A DNA stretch of 64,000 nucleotides from an uncultured Chitinophaga sp. (lineage in GTDB: Bacteria; Bacteroidota; Bacteroidia; Chitinophagales; Chitinophagaceae), in assembly GCF_946479755.1 (NCBI RefSeq), contig NZ_CAMLHC010000014.1, forward strand, positions 1 to 64,000. Direction: 5' to 3'. The notes beneath the pieces are model-generated. The model saw only the letters and a program-made list of their open reading frames with translations, made no database searches and was not told the DNA's origin. Positions 16,429 through 25,125 of the stretch are shown here, piece after piece. How positions within the stretch are numbered: position 1 is the first letter of the stretch; the number at the start of each line of letters is the position of its first letter. A program made the translations under genes and the position numbers.

Positions 16429-16923
16429 TTATCCGGGGTAGCCGGTCTCCTGTAACCTTTGCAAGGCGCGCACTTCATGTTCCAGTAAACGGGACAGTTC
16501 TTCTTTTGGCAAAGTGGACGGCGCCGGGATAAAAACAACCGGGGGGTATTGAATAATCCTGTGGTATAAAAACCTGGCCCTTGGAACATGGAAGTCGGAG
16601 GTGATCACCACCACTATACCCGGTTTATCTTCCAGCACCCGGTCCCTGGTCATCTGAAAGTCTTCGATCGTATTGGATGATGGCGGACAAGCCAAAAAAG
16701 CATCGGCAGGGACGTTCCTGTCTGTAAGATACTTTTTGGCATAGTCATAATGCGGGTGAGCAGTGGTATTAAAATGCTGTCCGAAGCCTCCTGTACAAAT
16801 GATCTTAAAATCATTGTTGGCATTGTAAAAATGATACGCACAACCCAATCTGTCCTTCGCAATCTGTGATAAATTCCCCATATGATCATTGGGTGCGCCT
16901 AATACGATCAATAACTTATCCAT
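16429..16923 (-). CDS. YdcF/DUF218-family protein
   Basis: A 164-residue cytoplasmic protein with the DUF218 fold (ElyC/SanA/YdcF family). It shows the opening 'LLIVLGAPNDHMGNLSQIAK', the 'IICTGGFGQHF' strand-turn, the 'SSNTIEDFQMTRDRV' block (the family's conserved S/N-T pattern) and 'VVVITSDFHVPRARFLYHRI', the conserved SDFH-xxRA motif. Family members are implicated in envelope metabolism or nucleotide-ligand binding, with no settled reaction. It has no membrane segment. It stands alone between the MFS gene and a LytTR regulator. Confidence 0.88.
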   Translation of the reverse strand: MDKLLIVLGAPNDHMGNLSQIAKDRLGCAYHFYNANNDFKIICTGGFGQHFNTTAHPHYDYAKKYLTDRNVPADAFLACPPSSNTIEDFQMTRDRVLEDKPGIVVVITSDFHVPRARFLYHRIIQYPPVVFIPAPSTLPKEELSRLLEHEVRALQRLQETGYPG

Positions 16924-17082
16924 AAAATTGTTCCTGTTATGCTGCCTTTAACGGTATAATCCGGATATAATCCGATAAAAAGGTACTTAATTTTTCAACA
17001 TAACAGCGGTATGGGGCCTGGCATCCGGACGGGTAGTCTACACACCAGCGTACCTGAAGTAGCGCAATACACCGGCACATGC

Positions 17083-17802
17083 CTATTTGCTGAGTAATCG
17101 TTTGTTCACCACCTGCATCAATAATTCGCGCTGGCTACGGCTCACCGGCAGGGTGTGTCCTCCGGCCTGGACCATGTTGCTGTCCAGCTTATTCACCTGG
17201 TGAAGGTTGACGATATAGGATTTGTGTATCCTCAGAAAACTATCCGCCGGCAGCTGCTGCTCTACATTTTTAAACGTCAGGTAGGCGATGATCCTGGTAT
17301 GGATAGTCTGGATGAGCACATAGTTCTGCATACTCTCCACGAAAAGGATGTCCGCCAGCATCACCTTTTCGTATACCTGTTTATGTTTTACAAAGATGTA
17401 GTCTTTTACGGGAGGGTTGGTAACGGCGGCCGGCTGCCGGCGCAGGTTAAAATAATCCTGCGCTTTGAGCACCGACTGGGTAAAACGCTGCAGGGAGAGC
17501 GGTTTTAGCAGGTAGTCCAGGACATTGAGCCGGAAGCCTTCCAGGGCATAATCCGGGTAAGCGGTCACCAGGATGGTCATCGGAGGATCAGATAGTGTCT
17601 CCAGCAAATGGAGCCCGCTCACTTTGGGCATATTAATGTCGAGGAACATCAGGTCCACCGGGGTTGTCTCCAGCGTTTTCCGTGCCGACGCTACATTGTT
17701 GCAGGTAGCAACCAGTGACAGGCCGTCAAATGTCCCGATATAATTTTTCAATCCTTCCCTGGCCAGTGCTTCGTCATCCACGATGATGCATTTGATTTCC
17801 AT
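17083..17802 (-). CDS. LytTR-family response regulator
   Basis: A 239-residue two-component response regulator. The receiver domain (1-120) has the acidic pair D9/D10, the phosphoacceptor D55 ('LMFLDINMPKVSG'), and the conserved Thr ('TILVTAYPDYA') and Lys ('YLLKPLSLQRF'). The C-terminal LytTR DNA-binding domain (~135-235) shows 'ILFVESMQNYVLIQ' and 'SFLRIHKSYIVNLHQVNKLD'. It is transcribed 11 nt behind the sensor kinase gene, forming one operon. Target genes are unknown. Confidence 0.94.
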   Translation of the reverse strand: MEIKCIIVDDEALAREGLKNYIGTFDGLSLVATCNNVASARKTLETTPVDLMFLDINMPKVSGLHLLETLSDPPMTILVTAYPDYALEGFRLNVLDYLLKPLSLQRFTQSVLKAQDYFNLRRQPAAVTNPPVKDYIFVKHKQVYEKVMLADILFVESMQNYVLIQTIHTRIIAYLTFKNVEQQLPADSFLRIHKSYIVNLHQVNKLDSNMVQAGGHTLPVSRSQRELLMQVVNKRLLSK

Positions 17803-17813
17803 ACGGCGTTTTT

Positions 17814-18866
17814 TTATTGGAGAACATTGGTTTTTATTTCGAGATAAGCGACAAACTGGTCGGTTGTCTCTTCTATGGAGAGAAAATGCTGGTCCGGGTA
17901 TAAAAGGGCCAGTCTTTTCCGTACGTTGGCCAGCCCGATCCCTTTGGGGCGTGCCTCCTCTGCCGTATCCACCGGCTCTTTGCTGTTTTTGACGATGAAA
18001 TAAAGCGCCTCCTCTTCCAGGAACAGGTCTATTCCTATAAAGTTATCCTGATCCGAAAACTGGGACACATGCTTAAAAGCATTTTCTACAAAGGGCGCCA
18101 GGATCAACGGAGAGATGTAATAAGGCGGCAGCTGCGTTTCCCAGTTGCAGGTTACTTTCAGTTCATTACACCGCCGCTTATTTTCCACGTTCACATAATT
18201 CTGAAGGTAGGCCACTTCCTGCTGCAAAGGGATGGCTGGCTTGGAAGCGTCATGGAGCTGGTATCTCAACATATCGGAGAATTCCAGCACCATGTCTGCA
18301 GCCTGGCTGGCATCCCTTTCTATCAGCACGTGAATGCTGTTCATCATATTGAACATAAAATGGGGATTCAACTGGTCCCGCAGCAACCTCATTTCCGCTT
18401 CCAGGTGGGTGGTATGGAGCCGTTCGTGATCGATGAGGGTTTTAACATACTCCTGGTAAAAGCGGATACCGCAGATAGTGCCACTGGTAAAAAGCATCGC
18501 GATGAAGTGACCGGGGAACACAGTCTGCAGACCACAGGTCTGGGGAGCAGCCATTACCTTGCCCGCGCTGTTACATAACATCGGTAAACTTAAAGACACC
18601 GTGATCAGGCTGGCAACAAAACAAATCACCACCCCCAGCAAGGCAAACAGGAGCATTTTCCTGCGCTTCATAAAAACCGGGAGCAGCCAGTAACAGAATA
18701 AAAAAGCGCAGAGCGCCCCGGGAATGGATTCCACCACCGCCAGCCAGAAGGCTTCCAGGTAAGGCAGCCCCTGCATGTGGACCTGCATAAAGGTCAGCAC
18801 TACATCCATTAGCCAGATCGTGAGAATGACAGGCCAGGATTTTATCAGAAAGAATGGCTTCGGCAT
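17814..18866 (-). CDS. LytS-type sensor histidine kinase
   Basis: A 350-residue membrane kinase. Four transmembrane segments lie in the first ~150 residues, with no recognizable ligand-binding domain. They are followed by the His_kinase domain with the phosphorylated-His motif 'RDQLNPHFMFNMMNSIHVLI' around residue 165, and an ATPase domain ('LILAPFVENAFKHV', 'KGIGLANVRKRLALL'). It phosphorylates the response regulator encoded immediately downstream. The signal is unknown. Confidence 0.93.
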   Translation of the reverse strand: MPKPFFLIKSWPVILTIWLMDVVLTFMQVHMQGLPYLEAFWLAVVESIPGALCAFLFCYWLLPVFMKRRKMLLFALLGVVICFVASLITVSLSLPMLCNSAGKVMAAPQTCGLQTVFPGHFIAMLFTSGTICGIRFYQEYVKTLIDHERLHTTHLEAEMRLLRDQLNPHFMFNMMNSIHVLIERDASQAADMVLEFSDMLRYQLHDASKPAIPLQQEVAYLQNYVNVENKRRCNELKVTCNWETQLPPYYISPLILAPFVENAFKHVSQFSDQDNFIGIDLFLEEEALYFIVKNSKEPVDTAEEARPKGIGLANVRKRLALLYPDQHFLSIEETTDQFVAYLEIKTNVLQ

Positions 18867-18889
18867 GGGTCAATTTTACTGCAAAAAAG

Positions 18890-18897
18890 CAAAAATA
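18890..18897 (-). promoter_or_regulatory. -7 promoter box for kinase operon
   Basis: CAAAAATA on the plus strand, that is TATTTTTG (TAnnTTTG) on the minus strand, 24 nt upstream of the kinase ATG at 18866. Confidence 0.35.
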
Positions 18898-19157
18898 AAC
18901 CAAACCAGGCACGGTTCCGAAGACAGATAACGCGCTTTTAACGCAGATCATACAGGATTTCTGCACATTAGTCAGCAATTCCGGTAAGATGATCAAAATT
19001 CATATGGCCGGGTAAATATTCTCTTTTTCTTTGCACCAGTAAACCGGAAACCAGTAGCAGACAGAGGGAGGACAGCGCCTCCTGTTTTGTACTATGCCCG
19101 ACGCCCTTGTCTTGTAATGAACCATTTGTCTAAGTAAAAACCTAAACTGTAAATTTT

Positions 19158-20078
19158 ATGACACATCGCCAAACAACGCGAAACACTCATTCTTCCGCAC
19201 TGTCTGTAGCCCTGCTGGGTATCACGCTGTGGGCCGGATCGGCCTGTAACAAGGCACGACTTTCTGAGATCGGTCATGGTGCCGGTGAAAACAACGCTAC
19301 CGCTGCTCCGGCTGCCGCCCCTGCCCCCGGCCTGCTCACCCGCATCAATATGGGTGGCGCCGATGGCCTTATTCAGCTGATCAGCTATAACAAACAGCTG
19401 CAACCTGTTGTGATAACACAATATGCCGGTAGTATGCTGATACAGAAAGACTCTGTTATCTATGATGCCAACGGTAAGTTGCAAAAGGTACTGAACTACG
19501 CTCCCGATTTCCTGTCCGCCGGAAAATTTATGCTGTCCGGCAGCACCCAATTTAAATGGGACGCGAAAGGCAATATCTCCCGGAAAACAAGCTACGACCA
19601 GGAAACAGGCAAGATGGAAGAAGACGAACAATACGCCTATGACGCCAACGGGAACCTGACGACCGTCACCAGCGTAACAGGCGGCGGAACCAACCTGAAG
19701 TTTGTCACTACCTATGCCTATGAGCAGAAAAACATCAAAAAGGAAACGGTCACCGACGGCTCAAAAGTGATCTCACAACTGTCGGTAGCGGGTTTTGATC
19801 AGCATCCTACTTATATCACCCACCCGCTGTTGCGCTATCTGCTGGAAGGCGCCGCCTATGAAACATTCAGCGATCAGAATCCGCTGGAAACAAAGAAAAT
19901 CCAGTATGTTAATCTCAACAACAAACAGGATTCCATCGTCACCGTGCAAAAGAACACCTACGCCTATAACAGCGCCAACCGGCCGGCAAAAGTAACTTTC
20001 ACCCAAACGATTTATAGTACCGGAAACCAGAAGCCTGTCAACAGCAAAGGCAATGTTGGCTATGAATACAGCAAATAA
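19158..20078 (+). CDS. YD-repeat-type lipoprotein, function unknown
   Basis: A 306-residue protein with a signal peptide ending in a lipobox-like 'LWAGSACNK' and then an Ala/Pro-rich linker. The body has repeated strands of the YD/RHS type: 'VIYDANGKLQKVLNY', 'FKWDAKGNISRKTSYDQETG', 'YAYDANGNLTTVTSV' and 'TYAYNSANRPAKVTF'. Such proteins form beta-rich surface structures in Bacteroidota; this one lacks RHS core or toxin motifs and has no assigned role. A strong terminator follows, so it is a single-gene unit. Confidence 0.8.
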   Translation: MTHRQTTRNTHSSALSVALLGITLWAGSACNKARLSEIGHGAGENNATAAPAAAPAPGLLTRINMGGADGLIQLISYNKQLQPVVITQYAGSMLIQKDSVIYDANGKLQKVLNYAPDFLSAGKFMLSGSTQFKWDAKGNISRKTSYDQETGKMEEDEQYAYDANGNLTTVTSVTGGGTNLKFVTTYAYEQKNIKKETVTDGSKVISQLSVAGFDQHPTYITHPLLRYLLEGAAYETFSDQNPLETKKIQYVNLNNKQDSIVTVQKNTYAYNSANRPAKVTFTQTIYSTGNQKPVNSKGNVGYEYSK

Positions 20079-20123
20079 ACAGGTTCATATAATACAACAC
20101 CCCCCTTCGGGGATAGGACCAGG

Positions 20124-20157
20124 AAAGCCGTTTACATCTTATGATGTAAGCGGCTTT
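20124..20157 (+). terminator. intrinsic terminator
   Basis: Inverted repeat of about 15 bp, AAAGCCGTTTACATC / GATGTAAGCGGCTTT, with a TTAT loop and a following T-run. It closes the YD-repeat lipoprotein gene. Confidence 0.88.
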
Positions 20158-20205
20158 TCATTTTCCGCAGCCTATAACCCCGACAATAAAATAAATTATT
20201 TCCCC

Positions 20206-20237
20206 GGTAAGGGTTTTGGCCAATCAGTGTGTAGTAG
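20206..20237 (+). promoter_or_regulatory. candidate ECF promoter of sigma gene (GTAAGGGTTTTGG element)
   Basis: GTAAGGGTTTTGG followed after exactly 7 nt by GTGTGTA, ending 43 nt before the sigma start at 20275. An almost identical element with the same spacing lies before the methyltransferase gene (22961-22987). Shared position and spacing suggest a two-box promoter, possibly read by this sigma factor itself. Confidence 0.55.
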
Positions 20238-20274
20238 AAGAAAAGAGCCATCACCAAACATTGTAAACAAATCT

Positions 20275-20817
20275 ATGACGCACGATCATGCTGTCGATCG
20301 TTTAGTTGAGCTGTGCTTTAAGAATTACTATAAGGATTTACATAGGTATGCTTATACATTTCTCAAGAGCAATGAAGCCGCCGGCGATGCGGTACAATCC
20401 GTATTTCTGAAGATCTGGGAGAAACGGGCCATGCTTGTAGCCGAACAGGGTGTAAGGGCATACCTGTATACCGCCATCCAGCACCACTGCCTCAATATCA
20501 TGCGGCGGCAGAAAATAGCGGAAAAGTATCAGTCCCAGGTCCGGTATCCAAGTGAATCCGGCAATAAGCTGATCTCAAAAGAGAACTATGACCGGATCCT
20601 GCAGACAATAGATCAGCTCCCCGAGCAATGTAAGATCGTATTTCTTAAAAGCAGGTTCGAAAAAAAATCCTACCAGGAAATTTCGAAGGAACTTAACATT
20701 TCGGTAAAAACAGTGGAAGTACATATGGGAAAGGCCTTACGCATCCTCAGGAGTAAGCTGTCCGGCATTCTCTTTCTGTATATGCTTATCATCAATTTCA
20801 CCCTCAACAGCAATTAA
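20275..20817 (+). CDS. ECF-type RNA polymerase sigma factor
   Basis: A 180-residue alternative sigma factor. The open frame runs further upstream, but the ATG at 20275 places region 2 at the normal position. Region 2 ('YYKDLHRYAYTFLKSNEAAG', 'AVQSVFLKIWEKR') and region 4 ('LPEQCKIVFLKSRFEKKS', 'YQEISKELNISVKTVEVHMG') are both intact. The last ~15 residues are hydrophobic ('LFLYMLIINFTLN'), a feature of some Bacteroidota ECF factors that may tether them to the membrane. A FecR gene follows after 11 nt. Confidence 0.93.
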   Translation: MTHDHAVDRLVELCFKNYYKDLHRYAYTFLKSNEAAGDAVQSVFLKIWEKRAMLVAEQGVRAYLYTAIQHHCLNIMRRQKIAEKYQSQVRYPSESGNKLISKENYDRILQTIDQLPEQCKIVFLKSRFEKKSYQEISKELNISVKTVEVHMGKALRILRSKLSGILFLYMLIINFTLNSN

Positions 20818-20828
20818 CATCAATAGTC

Positions 20829-21797
20829 ATGGCACTGTCAGACGAAGATATAAATAAACTCATCACCAGCTTTTTATCCGGCGAAGCCTCACCCGGCGAA
20901 GCGATCGTACTGGAAGACTGGAAACGGGCGCGGCATGAAAACCAGGAACTGTTTGAAAAAATCAGCCTCATCTGGTATGAGCTCGATGGTAAGGAATATA
21001 ATCCGCTCGCGGAACCGGCAGCCTGGGAAAAAATAACTACGGCACGAATACAGCAGAAGCGCCGGCAGCGGCACCTGTTTATCCGTATAGCCGCTGCGGT
21101 AATCCTCGTCATTACATGCGGATATTTTACTATGCGTTATTCCATACGACCGCCGGAAGAGCAGCCGCAGCTCAACCTCTATAGCGCCAACAGCCCTCAT
21201 AAGGATACACTGCCGGACAACTCTGTTGTCGAGATGGACGCAGGTTCCAGCTTACAGTATTACGCAACACAAAACCGCCGCCGGGTAGTCCTGAAAGGCC
21301 AGTCCTGGTTTCATGTAACCAGCATCAGTAAACAACCCTTTGAAGTGGAAGCAGGGCCACTTAAAATCAAAGTGCTGGGAACCATATTTCACGTGGTCAA
21401 TGAAAAAACTGATCAGCGCGTATCCGTTACCTGCGGCAGTGTACTAGTAGCTTCCCTGCGTGACAGCTTAATTCTCAGCGCCGGACAGTCGGCAATCTAT
21501 TCAACCGCAACAGGGAAACTCCGGTTGAACGAAAATATAAAACAAGCCGCCGACACAGCGAATCACCGGCAATTCCACTTCGTCAACAATACGCTGACTG
21601 ATATTTGCCGGCAACTCTCCGACGTTTACGGTACAAAAATCATCCTGGCAGACAGCGCACTGCGGCAACTCACCATGAGCGCAGATTTCCGCAATGAATC
21701 GCTGGATAATATCATGAACGTCATTGCTGCTACCCTCTCGGTTCAATATCATCACTCAAATGATTCCATCGTACTAAATGCAAAGCGTACCAACTAA
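20829..21797 (+). CDS. FecR-family anti-sigma factor
   Basis: A 322-residue inner-membrane anti-sigma factor paired with the preceding sigma gene. It has a cytoplasmic helical part (1-80), one transmembrane helix ('IAAAVILVITCGYFTMRY'), a FecR domain ('DTLPDNSVVEMDAGSSLQYY', 'FEVEAGPLKIKVLGTIFHVV') and a C-terminal DUF4974 region ('NTLTDICRQLSDVYGTKIIL'). Its last 20 nt overlap the next gene, so the sigma, FecR and STN-barrel genes form one operon. Confidence 0.92.
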   Translation: MALSDEDINKLITSFLSGEASPGEAIVLEDWKRARHENQELFEKISLIWYELDGKEYNPLAEPAAWEKITTARIQQKRRQRHLFIRIAAAVILVITCGYFTMRYSIRPPEEQPQLNLYSANSPHKDTLPDNSVVEMDAGSSLQYYATQNRRRVVLKGQSWFHVTSISKQPFEVEAGPLKIKVLGTIFHVVNEKTDQRVSVTCGSVLVASLRDSLILSAGQSAIYSTATGKLRLNENIKQAADTANHRQFHFVNNTLTDICRQLSDVYGTKIILADSALRQLTMSADFRNESLDNIMNVIAATLSVQYHHSNDSIVLNAKRTN

Positions 21798-22953
21798 AAT
21801 AAAGCAGCTGATACCGTTGCTGCTCTTATGCTGTTGGGCGCCACCGCAGGCCATCGCCCAGACAGCGCCCAACATGCGGAAAAGTGTAACAATAGATGAC
21901 TCCCGCGTCAGGTTTGACAGCCTGCTGGAAGACATACAGAGCCAAACGGGCTTTCAGTTTTCTATAGATACCAGGCGCTTCCCGCCCGGGACAACCATCA
22001 GGCTTCAGCCCGGACGATACAAACTTCAGCAATTGCTACAGCTGCTACACCATAAAGCCGGCATGGATTTCCGGCCCGTAGGAAACCATATTGTAGTTAC
22101 AGACGCTCCCAAAACTTCCAGCCGGCCTGCAGCTGGCAACACTCAACAGCAGCTGCCGGTCATCATTCCGCTGGAAGAGATACAGGCATCCGTACTACCA
22201 AAGGATTCCTCCCCGGGCATAAGCCTTCAACAGATCCCGGTGCACTATGCTGTATTGCAAAAAGATACCGTTCCCGGCGTTGCAGATACCACCATCACCG
22301 GCCGCAAGCATCATGGCTCCCCGCCCGGTCCTGCGACAAAAAACAAAAGCAACATCCGATTCCCGCCAATGGGTGGTTTGTACTTTGGCCTGGGATGGAA
22401 CATCGACGACTTTTCTTTCATCAACTTTTTTGCCGCTGCCGGCTACAAGCGTTTTCATCTGACGGCAGCTTTCGCCCTGAAACAAGAGGCCGCGATGGTA
22501 CGCCTCGGGGCAGGCACGCAAATGCCCCTGAGTGACAATACCGACCTATCCGCCAGCATCCTCCTCTCCCGCTTGTCGAGAAGTTCTACAACACCGGACA
22601 CTATCAAAAACACAAAGGTAACGGTAACCGGCAGCTGGGTACAGACCAACGCCAGTATCGTCAGGCACCTGACCAGCCGCCTTAGCATACAGGCTGGCAT
22701 TACCTTCAACATACTATTCAGGCGGTATTATGAAAACGGCAAAATGGTAGCCCCTATGCTGGAAAAAGAAGCGTTCCTCCATAGGTACGGACTCGTATCT
22801 CCCCTGTTAAACCTGCATAATAGCTATGATGCACAGCGGGCTACCAGCGCAGGTATATGGATAGGCTTCCAGGCAGGCATTATCTACCGTATCGATTTCA
22901 AACGAAAAAAAAAGCTCCTGGATTGTCCCGCTGTAACAGCACTTAATTTATAG
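21778..22953 (+). CDS. STN-domain protein with small outer-membrane barrel
   Basis: A 391-residue exported protein: signal peptide (about 1-28, 'LIPLLLLCCWAPPQAIAQ'), then an STN-like domain (about 33-110, 'VRFDSLLEDIQSQTGFQFSI', 'LQQLLQLLHHKAGMDFRPVG'), a Pro/Gln-rich linker to about 195, and a C-terminal part of alternating beta strands ('GGLYFGLGWNIDDFSFINFF', 'GAGTQMPLSDNTDLSASILL') that looks like an 8- to 10-stranded barrel. There is no plug and no TonB-receptor barrel. It sits where a FecA-type receptor would stand in a sigma/FecR/receptor operon, so it may be a signal-only partner of the upstream FecR. That role is inference; the domain reading is moderate. Confidence 0.7.
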   Translation: MQSVPTKIKQLIPLLLLCCWAPPQAIAQTAPNMRKSVTIDDSRVRFDSLLEDIQSQTGFQFSIDTRRFPPGTTIRLQPGRYKLQQLLQLLHHKAGMDFRPVGNHIVVTDAPKTSSRPAAGNTQQQLPVIIPLEEIQASVLPKDSSPGISLQQIPVHYAVLQKDTVPGVADTTITGRKHHGSPPGPATKNKSNIRFPPMGGLYFGLGWNIDDFSFINFFAAAGYKRFHLTAAFALKQEAAMVRLGAGTQMPLSDNTDLSASILLSRLSRSSTTPDTIKNTKVTVTGSWVQTNASIVRHLTSRLSIQAGITFNILFRRYYENGKMVAPMLEKEAFLHRYGLVSPLLNLHNSYDAQRATSAGIWIGFQAGIIYRIDFKRKKKLLDCPAVTALNL

Positions 22954-22960
22954 TTTTCCA

Positions 22961-22987
22961 GTAAGGGTTTTGGTTTATCTGTGTGTA
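22961..22987 (+). promoter_or_regulatory. candidate ECF promoter of methyltransferase
   Basis: GTAAGGGTTTTGG, then 7 nt, then GTGTGTA, matching the element upstream of the sigma gene at 20206. It lies 40 nt before the methyltransferase start at 23028. Confidence 0.55.
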
Positions 22988-23027
22988 TAAAATTAAAAGA
23001 GGAATTTAATCACAGAAACTTCAACAC

Positions 23028-23807
23028 ATGATAAACCTGGTTCGCACAGCGGAAAGAACAAGTGATACAAGCAATATCAACAATTACATTTTTTATCGTC
23101 ATCTATTTGCCTATAACAGTGTACCCTCCTGCTATCTTACCGGGAAAGACGTACTGGAACTGGGTTGTGGAACGGGCTACGGCATAAAGGTCCTTTCGGA
23201 AACGACAAATACCTATGTAGCAGTGGACAAAAAAAAGCCTGCGGTAAATCTCACGGCATCAAATGTCTATTATCGCCAGTGCCATCTGCCCGATTTGCAG
23301 ACTATTCCTGACGAGAGTTTTGATACCATTATATGCTTCCAGGTAATAGAACACATCGAAGAAGACGGGCTGCTGCTTGCGGAAATAAAAAGAATCCTGC
23401 GACCCAATGGAACGGCTTTTATCACAACCCCCAACAGGTCCACCACCCTGGTCAGAAATCCGTTTCACGTCCGGGAATACACGGCTGGCGAACTTTCTCA
23501 AAAACTATCAGCGCACTTTACGCAATTTGAGGTAATGGGTGTATATGGCAATGAAAAAGTAATTGCCTACTATGAGGTCAACAAAAAAGCAGTAGCAAAA
23601 ATATTAAGCCTCGACCGATGGGGCCTTATTAACCGGATGCCGGCATGGCTGCTACGGGTGCCCTACTCGGTCATGAATAATCTCAACCGTATGACACTGT
23701 TTCTCTCCATGCCGGAAGAGACCAACAGTATAACAGATACTGACTTTTTCGTTGCCACGCCGGGCGATGACTGCCTGGACCTGTATATCATTGCACGAAA
23801 AGGGTGA
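23028..23807 (+). CDS. class I SAM-dependent methyltransferase
   Basis: A 259-residue soluble enzyme with a Rossmann-type methyltransferase core. Motif I is 'VLELGCGTGYGIKVLSE' (about 42-58), the ribose-binding acidic residue follows in 'TYVAVDKKKP', and the post-I/motif IV region is 'FDTIICFQVIEHIEEDGLLL'. The strand 'ILRPNGTAFITTPN' completes the Methyltransf_11-type fold. About 100 C-terminal residues are variable and probably set the substrate, which is unknown. Its promoter-like element matches that of the nearby ECF sigma gene, so it may belong to the same regulon. Confidence 0.9.
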   Translation: MINLVRTAERTSDTSNINNYIFYRHLFAYNSVPSCYLTGKDVLELGCGTGYGIKVLSETTNTYVAVDKKKPAVNLTASNVYYRQCHLPDLQTIPDESFDTIICFQVIEHIEEDGLLLAEIKRILRPNGTAFITTPNRSTTLVRNPFHVREYTAGELSQKLSAHFTQFEVMGVYGNEKVIAYYEVNKKAVAKILSLDRWGLINRMPAWLLRVPYSVMNNLNRMTLFLSMPEETNSITDTDFFVATPGDDCLDLYIIARKG

Positions 23808-23964
23808 TCTTGCTGCTGTCATGCCAGTAAAATGTTTGCGATAAACGGTTACTATATCGCCATATCCATCTTCCATATCAGACTATGGTGTAACAGACAG
23901 TTCGAAAAAACACATTTTAAAGCGCCTGCTGATGTCTACCAGCGGGGTAATATGTACAAAACTG

Positions 23965-24468
23965 TCATCTTTCATCTTTTCTCCACACCACTTTCGCCGA
24001 TATGGCTCCCCCGTTTGTAGGCGTCGTCACTATATAGGTGAGCAGATTATCTTCAAAGGAATAATTGCGAACCTGCTCAATCCCCTCCCAGTTGGGAAAA
24101 AAAGCATGCCGGACACTGAATACAATTACCCCTTTATGCGCATCGATCGTATAGGTGCCAAAATGGGAATTATTTCCCTGCACCAATAGCGCATTTTCCT
24201 CCGTGGTAGCTTTATTTTTATCCCCGGAAAGAACCTTAGCCCGGCCAGCTTTTAATATCTGGATCGCATATCTCCCGTCTTTTGTGAAAACAAGCATCCC
24301 GGCAGGACGGTTGCCATAAGGCATAACTTTACTTCCATCGGCATTTATATTTTCAACGGAGACAAGCGACCAGGTACCCCAGAATGATTGCTCACTTATT
24401 CCTTTCCTATCCTGTCCCTGTACAAACGTGAATGACATCATAAAAGCGATACATAGTAAGTGCTTCAT
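23965..24468 (-). CDS. lipocalin-like exported protein
   Basis: A 167-residue protein with an N-terminal signal peptide ('MKHLLCIAFMMSFTFVQGQ') and a lipocalin-like beta-barrel (PF13924 type). It shows the opening 'FWGTWSLVSVENINADGSKV', the 'GMLVFTKDGRYAIQI' strand and 'HFGTYTIDAHKGVIVFSV'. Such domains bind small hydrophobic compounds. The start ATG overlaps the stop of the preceding SDR gene (ATGA), so the two are co-translated. Confidence 0.82.
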   Translation of the reverse strand: MKHLLCIAFMMSFTFVQGQDRKGISEQSFWGTWSLVSVENINADGSKVMPYGNRPAGMLVFTKDGRYAIQILKAGRAKVLSGDKNKATTEENALLVQGNNSHFGTYTIDAHKGVIVFSVRHAFFPNWEGIEQVRNYSFEDNLLTYIVTTPTNGGAISAKVVWRKDER

Positions 24469-25040
24469 TTTATGCTATTTTTCTGATAACCTACTCTTAT
24501 TATTTCCCCGTTGATGTCTGTTTCAAGACACCTTACGTAAGCCGCCACCAGCTCATCTCCATCGATATCCGAAATTTTGGACGGACTGATAACATTCAGC
24601 CTTATCCCCCGGGGCATTTCCTGCGCCGCTGCCATAACAAAACTGTTGATGGCTCCGTTGACAAACGCTTTCCCCGACGAGCCTTTTGCAGGCAACTCGC
24701 CCATTTTTCCGGATATCAGCGTTAACGAACCGTTATCTCTCAGATACTTCATGCCGGAAAGCACCAGGTTCAGCTGTGGCCACAGCTTCTGCCAGACCCC
24801 CACCATGAACTGCGCTTTATGCATGGCCGGCAGGTTATCGGTAACGCTATCACCAGCAGCACAAATGACAGCGTCAATAGCCGGCACTTGCTTAAAGATA
24901 CCTTCCACGGCATCTTCTGATGAGATATCCGCCTTAATCATCCCCGTACTTCTACCCACCGTAATGACATCATGCCCTGTTAGTGCCGCTGTCACCAGCT
25001 TGCCAATATTGCCGCCTGCGCCTATCATCAAAATTTTCAT
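24465..25040 (-). CDS. short-chain dehydrogenase/reductase
   Basis: A 191-residue SDR. I start it at the ATG at 25040 ('MKILMIGAGGNIGKLVTAAL'), because the longer frame adds 19 unlikely residues that overlap the promoter region. The Rossmann motif GAGGNIG lies at 7-13, 'VICAAGDS' corresponds to the NAG region, 'SLTLISGKMGELPAKGSSGK' to the catalytic Ser area and 'AFVNGAINSFVMAAA' to the helix after it. The usual YxxxK Tyr appears replaced by the 'SSGKAFVNG' context, as in the short single-domain SDR group (YbjT/CsgA-like). Substrate unknown. It is divergent from an AraC regulator and in an operon with the lipocalin-like gene. Confidence 0.82.
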   Translation of the reverse strand: MKILMIGAGGNIGKLVTAALTGHDVITVGRSTGMIKADISSEDAVEGIFKQVPAIDAVICAAGDSVTDNLPAMHKAQFMVGVWQKLWPQLNLVLSGMKYLRDNGSLTLISGKMGELPAKGSSGKAFVNGAINSFVMAAAQEMPRGIRLNVISPSKISDIDGDELVAAYVRCLETDINGEIIRVGYQKNSIK

Positions 25041-25059
25041 TTTATTACATTTTATACAA

Positions 25060-25067
25060 CAAAAGTA
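25060..25067 (-). promoter_or_regulatory. -7 promoter box for SDR operon
   Basis: CAAAAGTA on the plus strand is TACTTTTG (TAnnTTTG) on the minus strand, 20 nt upstream of the SDR start. Confidence 0.45.
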
Positions 25068-25105
25068 TACAGGGCGACTATCATTCCGGTTGTACATTGT
25101 TACGC

Positions 25106-25113
25106 TAATTTTG
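25106..25113 (+). promoter_or_regulatory. -7 promoter box for AraC gene
   Basis: TAATTTTG (TAnnTTTG) 13 nt before the AraC ATG at 25126. It lies back to back with the SDR -7 box, 39 bp away. Confidence 0.45.
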
Positions 25114-25125
25114 TATTTTTATAAC

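Noticed and set aside
24577..25125. Extended N-terminus of the AraC gene at 25126
   Set aside because: It would be antisense to the SDR gene and add 183 residues of unusual composition; the -7 box and normal AraC length support 25126.
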